Assembly (NCBI GenBank): GCA_015068495.1
Contig: SVKL01000002.1
Location: forward strand, 33,526 to 97,525
Reading direction: 5' to 3'
Length of the DNA stretch: 64,000 bases
Source: Oscillospiraceae bacterium
GTDB taxonomy: Bacteria > Bacillota > Clostridia > Oscillospirales > Oscillospiraceae
A program made the translations under genes and the position numbers. The first letter of the stretch is position 1; every line of letters starts with the position of its first letter. The notes under the pieces were generated by a model. It was not told the origin of the DNA, searched no databases, and saw only the letters and a list, made by a program, of their open reading frames with translations. This document shows positions 58,901-64,000 of this stretch, in pieces.

Positions 58901-59544
58901 ACGGTACCCGTTCCGGTATCATCAAGACCGGTGGTAATCTGATCATTGACAACTCTGAGGTCAACTTCGATAATCCTTTTGGCAACGCCATTTGGATGCT
59001 CGAGAAGATGAATGCTGAAGGCAAGGTTTCTACTGAGGACTACAAAGTCATCGAAGATAACGTTTCCAAGAAGGATCTGATCATCCGGAACGGTTCTGTG
59101 ATTACCGGCACCACCAATTCTTATGGCTTTGGCGTTTCCGGTGACCTCACTGTTGCGGACAGCACTGTTGAGATGACCTGCGGCAACGGCGTATTTGCTA
59201 CCAAGCCCACTCTGGAAGGCGTTACCGCTATTGGCGGTTTGTCAGCAAACAAGACCATCGCTTACAACGAAAATAGGTGGAGCATGTTCCGCTATATTAA
59301 GATTGTTCCCGGTGAGGACGTTGTACTTGTCGGCGATATAAACGGCGACGGTTCTGTCAACAGTCTCGACAGCTTGGTGTTGGCAAAGCATTTGGCTGAC
59401 TGGGCGGATTATAGCGATATCGATCTCCTTGCAGCTGATGTAAATGGCGATGGTAAGGTAACCAATATAGACTATGTGATTCTTGAAAGACACATAGCAG
59501 GTTGGGAAGGATACGAAACATTGCCGGCCGCAAACGCTGGTTGA
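52957..59544 (+). CDS. Giant secreted multi-module repeat protein with C-terminal dockerin
   Basis: Signal peptide MKRRILSFLMALCMVISLLPVTTFA; six WNIxxDY-type modules; C-terminal GDINGDGSVNSLDSLVLAKHLADW..ADVNGDGKVTNIDYVILERHIAGW (type I-like dockerin); alternative ATG 52954. Confidence 0.88.
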   Translation: MKRRILSFLMALCMVISLLPVTTFAVGPTITVAIPGLDWTDIAEGTHKYATTDAETKTATECGENDNWNIHLDYTTGKTPTLYLNGATLNTATQGVPAISVSTTGAFILHSVEGSTNTITSTVSKYNSNPLYFGAAKGTTVTGTGKLIAENRGGTSSSDWAGAAIRTEYNLTFDHADVELLTESGRQGTITIGSSSGSSLAHCPGEVTFKGGKVHMTSAIGQVVGYLQQSYSYGSTLNTITKNIYIIDGAEVTCSTGATHTIFGMGGEGKVYITNSTFQYEKTSFTTYGTPVDFPELVGTHLVEYNTAKNTDKSFLYTGNSEADSLDADYIAPGTDLSAAGIKFYSYLKISHVHATTGGCTAGGNCKDCGAEVAPKAHSYADFNATICSDCGLARPASVYATIGGLNMNTSYGDTKYATMSGSVATEVDANAEWNIKLDYTGDVAVLSLQNIDAAGTFNLSGAGALQIDVLTDVTITANGAFTLAMEEGTTISSPTNGKLTVNMASTSGQKIVTVPVGTLTFKNANVEFSAIRSGNLTAGEYAGVDVTGDVVFSGGTATITGSGSNMALKVGGDLTVEKGANVTLLAGGWASAADVTGDILVKSADLVARHSWGSPSATKWLFNKVPTAAEDVKAVYSTSQWNYAQPNYQKALTAETDILDWENNKIFYIAFTHTCLVKDCAAGLTCDCGKVTAPAEHTIVGNDGDCTTAEMCEACGMIFEAAADAHSFTNKPSNKVASAATATAPEYCYVQCDNCDAVSNTLKVATGKAPITVAMTGLVWENIEVGTHKYATTDAAGSATECDANADWNIHLDYSDNTPVLYLKSATLNATLDASSAGVPALSVTTSGAFVLNSVAGTTNTLTSAVTHYLAAPMYFAAALGTTVTGTGNLVGNVPATGNSAPAISTKFDLTFKDANVNLTVDGAYRPCIGMAGSGDNEGNLPGLLVIDGGNMVLTNMANGRCIAYMQNTWGQGTGNNSTMTSKTVTIKGGANVQLNGKGNANVIGAAGGVIVEISTLEIIMNAGSGQTGWINAELPKFPQTTGTHLVEYKVASDWNTAKSFLSTNTADADYIAPGTDMTAVDSYLHYLKISHVHNVEGGCTAGGTCVDCGAEVEAKAHSYANFDATVCSDCGTIRPAGLYATISGVEMNTSYGETKYATMDATGAVALVDEGAAWNIKIDYTDDVPVLSLQNITTVAPANTFVMNGEGALVIKNLTDVSITANGACNAFVLGMEGGTTFTSEGESKLTIPFSNNTGMTCVINAKAGSLTFENANIDIDSGRASTYDAKYPAVNAVADVTFIGGTAKILGGGGNNVIEVGGDLVVKNGANVTLLSGGWGYVANVAGDILVKSANLYARHSWGSPSATKWLFNKMPVMADDVSGVYSTSQSNYALPNYQKKLTAETDIWDWENNKIYYIAFTHTCIVDDCTVGGICDCGETVAPQANHVFADIDATNCSVCRFTRLPGLHATISGVNMDTADGEIKYATMDATGAVALVDVNAAWNIKIDFTEDVPVLSLQNITATGASFNLSGKGALQIDVLTDVTITGNNVFTLAMEGGTTITSPTDGKLTVEMSSTSGTKLLTVPVGTLTFENANVAFNAIRAASYTIGEYAAVDVAGDVVFSGGTATITGSGSNMALKVGGDLTVEKGANVTLLSDGYGSAADVTGEIKVIAATLTGRHSWGSPSATKWLFNKIPTVLDGVNAVYSESQWNWSNPAYQKALTAETDILDCENNKIYYIAFAHSCVADDCTEGWTCVHGLEFAAKAAHTFDNNCTTADKCANCSVVTEANATHNLGDLSVTAGACQNPNCEFVNTASVEIFNEGGATKWSKKVSVGEVFYATNDENGVVSETTEEVGDWTIKFEYPVDGVPTLTFKGAKIQGNSTGHGMTFGSTWSNFKVVVLEDSEVNNGTHNCFWATSITGDVIIEGAGKLTLRSTSGNSPYGCPLRLGNVGDAYIQNANLEIIGGVYIINAETGQKNGTRSGIIKTGGNLIIDNSEVNFDNPFGNAIWMLEKMNAEGKVSTEDYKVIEDNVSKKDLIIRNGSVITGTTNSYGFGVSGDLTVADSTVEMTCGNGVFATKPTLEGVTAIGGLSANKTIAYNENRWSMFRYIKIVPGEDVVLVGDINGDGSVNSLDSLVLAKHLADWADYSDIDLLAADVNGDGKVTNIDYVILERHIAGWEGYETLPAANAG

Positions 59545-59600
59545 TGAATTTTCACCAACGAATGGTACTATCTTGCATTTAAGAAAGTGAGGCAGATGCA

Positions 59601-62600
59601 ATGAAGAAAGTTTTATCGGTTCTTTTGGTATTGGCGCTACTGATACCAATGTGCGCTGTGTTGCCGATTAGTGGCGCAGGCGTAGAAGTAGAACCGTTCT
59701 ATTTTGTGAACTGGCAAGATGATTTTATAGATTTCGAGAATATCTATAAGATGCCCAAGTTTAACTGTGGTACGATTACTGATGCGACTACATCCGCACC
59801 TATAACCTTCAGCGTTGAGTATCGCACCAAGAATACAATTCCTGATATTGCAAGCGCATTGAAGGAAGTCTTTGATGAATATCCCGAAGGCGCCCGCTAT
59901 ATCAACTTCCCCTTGAACATTCATGTCTTGGCTGAGGACCGTGTCTATCTGGACAAGGGCACAGACCTTTTCAGTGCGTGGATCGACGAATTCTTTGCAG
60001 AGTATAAAAGAATCGGTGGTAAGATTGACGGCTTGGCGGTTGACGTAGAATACCACGACGGCGGTGCCTACTATATCGACTTGTATCGCAAAAGCACTAC
60101 TGCTGACGGGTATGGTGAAGAATACAGGACCGCTCATCCCGAAATCTGGAATGATATTGTAGCCGATGAGCGTTATGCAACGGAGATTCGTCCTCTGTTG
60201 GCGGAGCGTGGCTACGAATTCGAGGGAGAGCCCGAAATCTCTACCATGGTAACCAACAAAACCAACTATGCTATCTGGAATGCAGTTAACACAAACCGTC
60301 TCTGCGCGTATATCAACGAGGCAGTGGCACCCCTGTATACCTATTATCCCGAAGCCTTGGTCAGTAACTATGAGTATTCCTCTAACAAGGCTTGGGACGG
60401 AAGCATTAGTGAAAGTGGCGGCACGACCATTGGCGGCAACACCGATTACGCCGGCAACGTAGCCAACTCCAACTTCTATCTGAGAAGACCCTACGATGGT
60501 GCCTTTTATCCCACCAGCAGCACCAAGGGATACATTAAGCCCGATTCTTATAATGGCGCCGCTTATGAACGGACGGTTTTCAACTCCTTCCTGTTCGAAA
60601 CGATGACATTTAAGAATATGTACGATGCAGCAGACAACCATCAGCTCAGTGCGTGGATTGCAGGCTATAATTATGATACGAAGGGCAATTCGAAATTAGC
60701 GGAGTATATTGGCGAGACTCCTTATTACACAGAGACCCTGTTCCACATCGGTCTGTTGAATCCCCAGCCCTTCATCGGCTACGTGTTGCAGAGAGACACC
60801 ACCTATGAGCATTACGACGATGCAATGCAGATCATCTCTGAGACTTTGGATGAGCTGACCCGTCTTGTGGGTGCTGCTGATCGCCAGCCCATCCCTGTAT
60901 CCAACTACTGGAACAGCGCTTATGTGCTCTCCGGTATGTATGCCGGTGGCCGCAACGTATGGCGTCTGACCCCGGATACAGCAAAGGTTTCTCTGGCTGA
61001 TTTCAAGGTAGAGGGCAAAGCACCTACCTTTAAGGTAGACGGCCAGACCATTATCTTCCCGCAGGGCAGAGTGATCGAAACCGATGATATCCACCTGATC
61101 GGCTCCTGCGGCTACTGGATTGAGACTCCTGCTGATGTGAAGCCTGTGGTTATCAACGATGCAGACCGTTACAGCCAGAATCCCTCCTACGAGGAGAACT
61201 TTGAAACCTATGCGGTTGATACTGAATTCAATGGCACCACAGCAAGAAATGTTCACGCATGGACCGTGGATGGTAATGCTCTGACAGTTGTTGAGAACGC
61301 CGGTGACAAGGCTTTGGCAATGACCGGAACCTCCACATTGACCCTGACCAAGCTTCCTGCAAATATCACTGCCGGCGACAGCTACGCTATGCAGCAAGTT
61401 TGGGAAGTAACCGTCACCGCTCCCTCCGGCGGCAGCCTGAATCTGTTGTCCGCTGGTGATGCAGACGGCTTTGTGATGGAAAACGGCAAGGTGGCCTACC
61501 TCAATGCCGGCAACTATCAGGAACTGGCTACCGTTTCTGCAGGCAGCACCTATACGCTCCGCAGAGAAGTGGACTTCACAAACAATGTTACCAAGTATTC
61601 TGTCTATGCTGATGGCGCTCTGTTGGCTGGCACAGAAAATGTGGCAATGTCCGGTGTGACTGCACCTGTGCAGACCATCACCTTTGCTGCAACCGGTGTG
61701 ACCGGTACAGCCTACATCGACGACTACAAGATGTATCCCACCGGCGTGACAACCGAGCTGAAGGTTTACGATGCAAAGACCGGTATCGAGGCAGACCCCA
61801 ATGACACAAGAACAAGCGACACCGGCTACCGTCTGTCTTGGATGAACGCTTCTGATACAGATAAGGTTGTAAAGCTGTACAACGGCAGTACCCTTGTTGC
61901 GGAGGCCCATATGGCACCCGGCGCTGACGGCGTTCTGAAGGGCGTAGTTAAGGGCACTTCCGTAAAGCTGACCGCAACTGTAGAGGATGCTGATCCCATT
62001 GAGTATCCCGACTATAATGCCGGTGATTTCAACTGGGTTGGCGATGCAACTGCTCCGAGAATTTCTGTAGAAACAGTAACTGCAGCAGCCGGACAGACAG
62101 TGGAAGTGGACGTTTCCCTTGCCAATAACCCCGGTATTGTAGCTGCTACCCTGCAGGTGAAATACGACACAGAAGTATTGACACTCACTGAAGTGAAGGA
62201 TCTGGGTAATCTGGGAACAGCAATGCATAAGCAGGAGTTAGAATCACCCTATACCTTGTCTTGGGCTAACGGTACAGTTGAGGAAAACTTCACATACAAC
62301 GGTGCTGTTGCGACATTGGTATTTGAAGTAGCGGCAGATGCGGCATTTGGTGACTACTCCATCGAAATCACCTATGATTATGACAATGATGACATTATCA
62401 ATGCAGATCTTGAAACGGTCAACTTCCTCATCACAAACGGCTTTGTAACCGTAGGTGAAGCAGTTGTAGATATTGTCGTAGGCGATGTGAATGATGACGG
62501 AAAGATTAACAGTTTGGATGAGTTGGCTTTGGCTAAACGTGTTGCAGGGTTGGATGGTGCAACTGTAAATGAAGCCGCTGCAGATGTGAATGCTGACGGA

Positions 62601-62681
62601 AAGATTAACAGTTTGGATGAATTGGTTTTGGCCAAGCATGTAGCAGGGTTGGATGGATATGAAACCCTACCTGTTAAATAA
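59601..62681 (+). CDS. Secreted protein: unassigned hydrolase-like domain + jelly-roll-like region + cohesin + dockerin
   Basis: Signal peptide; IDGLAVDVEYHDGGAYYIDLY; cohesin-like PRISVETVTAAAGQTVEVDVSLANNPGIVAATLQVKYDTEVLTLTEV; dockerin GDVNDDGKINSLDELALAKRVAGL..ADVNADGKINSLDELVLAKHVAGL. Confidence 0.82.
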   Translation: MKKVLSVLLVLALLIPMCAVLPISGAGVEVEPFYFVNWQDDFIDFENIYKMPKFNCGTITDATTSAPITFSVEYRTKNTIPDIASALKEVFDEYPEGARYINFPLNIHVLAEDRVYLDKGTDLFSAWIDEFFAEYKRIGGKIDGLAVDVEYHDGGAYYIDLYRKSTTADGYGEEYRTAHPEIWNDIVADERYATEIRPLLAERGYEFEGEPEISTMVTNKTNYAIWNAVNTNRLCAYINEAVAPLYTYYPEALVSNYEYSSNKAWDGSISESGGTTIGGNTDYAGNVANSNFYLRRPYDGAFYPTSSTKGYIKPDSYNGAAYERTVFNSFLFETMTFKNMYDAADNHQLSAWIAGYNYDTKGNSKLAEYIGETPYYTETLFHIGLLNPQPFIGYVLQRDTTYEHYDDAMQIISETLDELTRLVGAADRQPIPVSNYWNSAYVLSGMYAGGRNVWRLTPDTAKVSLADFKVEGKAPTFKVDGQTIIFPQGRVIETDDIHLIGSCGYWIETPADVKPVVINDADRYSQNPSYEENFETYAVDTEFNGTTARNVHAWTVDGNALTVVENAGDKALAMTGTSTLTLTKLPANITAGDSYAMQQVWEVTVTAPSGGSLNLLSAGDADGFVMENGKVAYLNAGNYQELATVSAGSTYTLRREVDFTNNVTKYSVYADGALLAGTENVAMSGVTAPVQTITFAATGVTGTAYIDDYKMYPTGVTTELKVYDAKTGIEADPNDTRTSDTGYRLSWMNASDTDKVVKLYNGSTLVAEAHMAPGADGVLKGVVKGTSVKLTATVEDADPIEYPDYNAGDFNWVGDATAPRISVETVTAAAGQTVEVDVSLANNPGIVAATLQVKYDTEVLTLTEVKDLGNLGTAMHKQELESPYTLSWANGTVEENFTYNGAVATLVFEVAADAAFGDYSIEITYDYDNDDIINADLETVNFLITNGFVTVGEAVVDIVVGDVNDDGKINSLDELALAKRVAGLDGATVNEAAADVNADGKINSLDELVLAKHVAGLDGYETLPVK
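62484..62656 (+). repeat. Dockerin duplicated Ca-binding segments, two nearly identical 74-nt units
   Basis: 62484-62557 and 62583-62656: gatgtgaatg(a/c)tgacggaaagattaacagtttggatga(g/a)ttgg...gcagggttggatgg. Confidence 0.9.
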
Positions 62682-62746
62682 GCCAACGACTGTATGTAAA
62701 CAACATTTGGAATCATCCGAATGTTTAAGAAAGTGAGGTAAACACA

Positions 62747-64000
62747 ATGAAAAAAATTCTCAGCGTTGTGGCAATGCTGTTGATGCTGTGTATGCTTGTT
62801 ACACTGGCACCTATTACAGCACTTGCTGCAGACACCCCCACGATTGTTATATCTGATGCAAAGAATACCGCAGGCAGCGAAGTCGAGGTAACCGTTGCAT
62901 TGGTAAACAATCCAGGCGTAAACAGAATGATGTTGTTCTTGCAATATGATACCAGCAAACTGACGTATGTTGGTGTCGAGGATTCTGAAGACGGTTTTAT
63001 TGGTAATACCCATAATCCTGCAACAGGTTTGTTGAAGTGGAATCAAGGTATTGATAATCTTGAAGGTGATGTTACTCTTGCAACAGTGACCTTTAAGATT
63101 GCGGAAGGGTTAGCAGATGGTGAAACAGCAACTATCTCAGTCACCTATGATAATTCTGATGCCCAAATTATTAACAACAACGGTGAAACGGTAGATTTTG
63201 CTGTTATTCCCGGCACCGTTACTGTTGGCGAGCCCGACCCGAATCCTATTGAAGATTTCGTATATTTGATTGACGGCGAGAATCTTATTATTGGTGACTA
63301 TGTCGGCTCTACCAAGACAGTAATTATTGCTGAAACCTACGAAATTGACGGTGAGGTATACACCGTAACAGAGATTAATGGCTTTTCTAAAAAGTCCGGA
63401 AAGACCACGTATACCTATGTTCCGTTCTATGCGAATGGTACTAAAGGCGATACAGACGATACATTCGTTGAGGTAGTGTACATTCCTGCAACTGTTACAA
63501 AAATCGGTAGTCTGGATGATGAGTATTATCCTTTCTATGGATGTATGGATCTGAAACATGCGTACATTTATGGCGATCCCGAGATTGCAGATGGAACCTT
63601 AGGTGTCTATTATGATGAGGCAGAGGAAGCAGATATTGCAGTACCGACAACTACCATTCATGCATATGCAGACACTGGTGTAGAGGCATATGCTGAATCC
63701 TGGGGAATTGCATTTGAAGCAATTGTAGATGCTCCTGCAGGCTGCGAGCACGTAGCTGGCGAAGCAGTTCGCGAGAACGAGACCGACTCCACCTGTACCG
63801 TAGCCGGTACTTACGACGAAGTCGTATACTGCTCCGTATGTGGTGAAGAACTGTCCCGTACTGAGAAGACCAAGGAGCTGGCAGCTCACACTGAGGCTGC
63901 GGCTGTAGTCGAGAACGAGACTAACTCCACCTGTACCGTAGCCGGTACTTACGACGAAGTCGTATACTGCTCCGTATGTGGTGAAGAACTGTCCCGCACT
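62747..64000 (+). CDS. Secreted cohesin + BspA-like LRR + Cys-repeat protein, 3' truncated by window edge
   Basis: ATG 62747 opens 418 codons without stop to the window end; signal peptide MKKILSVVAMLLMLCMLVTLAPITALA; cohesin TIVISDAKNTAGSEVEVTVALVNNPGVNRMMLFLQYDTSKLTYVGV; LRR_5-like YIPATVTKIG...AYADTGVEAYAESWGIAFEAI; two 46-aa Cys repeats. Confidence 0.85.
   Translation, partial: MKKILSVVAMLLMLCMLVTLAPITALAADTPTIVISDAKNTAGSEVEVTVALVNNPGVNRMMLFLQYDTSKLTYVGVEDSEDGFIGNTHNPATGLLKWNQGIDNLEGDVTLATVTFKIAEGLADGETATISVTYDNSDAQIINNNGETVDFAVIPGTVTVGEPDPNPIEDFVYLIDGENLIIGDYVGSTKTVIIAETYEIDGEVYTVTEINGFSKKSGKTTYTYVPFYANGTKGDTDDTFVEVVYIPATVTKIGSLDDEYYPFYGCMDLKHAYIYGDPEIADGTLGVYYDEAEEADIAVPTTTIHAYADTGVEAYAESWGIAFEAIVDAPAGCEHVAGEAVRENETDSTCTVAGTYDEVVYCSVCGEELSRTEKTKELAAHTEAAAVVENETNSTCTVAGTYDEVVYCSVCGEELSRT

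Noticed and set aside
47353-59544. Possible CRISPR or VNTR array because of dense repeats
   Set aside because: Repeats are in frame, ~0.9-1 kb protein modules and 138-nt domains; no short direct repeats with unique spacers and no cas genes.

Overview
64 kb of a Gram-positive, probably spore-forming Clostridia chromosome (Oscillospiraceae/Ruminococcaceae-like by protein character; the taxonomy is inference). About 0-46 kb is mostly housekeeping: secreted GH24 lysozyme, rpmB, hprK, RluA-type synthase, birA, smc-ftsY, rdgB, yhbY, a nadD-yqeK fusion, rsfS, leuS, rpsU, a T-box-controlled ABC_sub_bind transporter, M24 peptidase-efp, spmAB, rsmI, ferredoxin, a ClpC-like ATPase, and a dcw cluster (mraZ to ftsZ, with no murD between mraY and ftsW), then hslO. 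Five tRNA genes (Val, Asp, Phe, Gly, Cys) and degenerate intergenic repeats at 46.2-46.9 kb mark the switch to an accessory region. From 47 kb to the window edge lie four secreted proteins: two giant paralogues (1710 and about 2195 aa) built from nine related 'WNIxxDY' repeat modules, the second ending in a dockerin; a 1026-aa protein with an unassigned hydrolase-like domain plus both a cohesin and a dockerin; and a truncated protein with cohesin, BspA-like LRR and Cys-rich 46-aa repeats that runs off the window and is missing from the ORF track. This cohesin/dockerin surface locus, with a duplicated promoter/leader, is the best candidate for an undescribed system. All family calls are by eye from motifs; no database search was possible.
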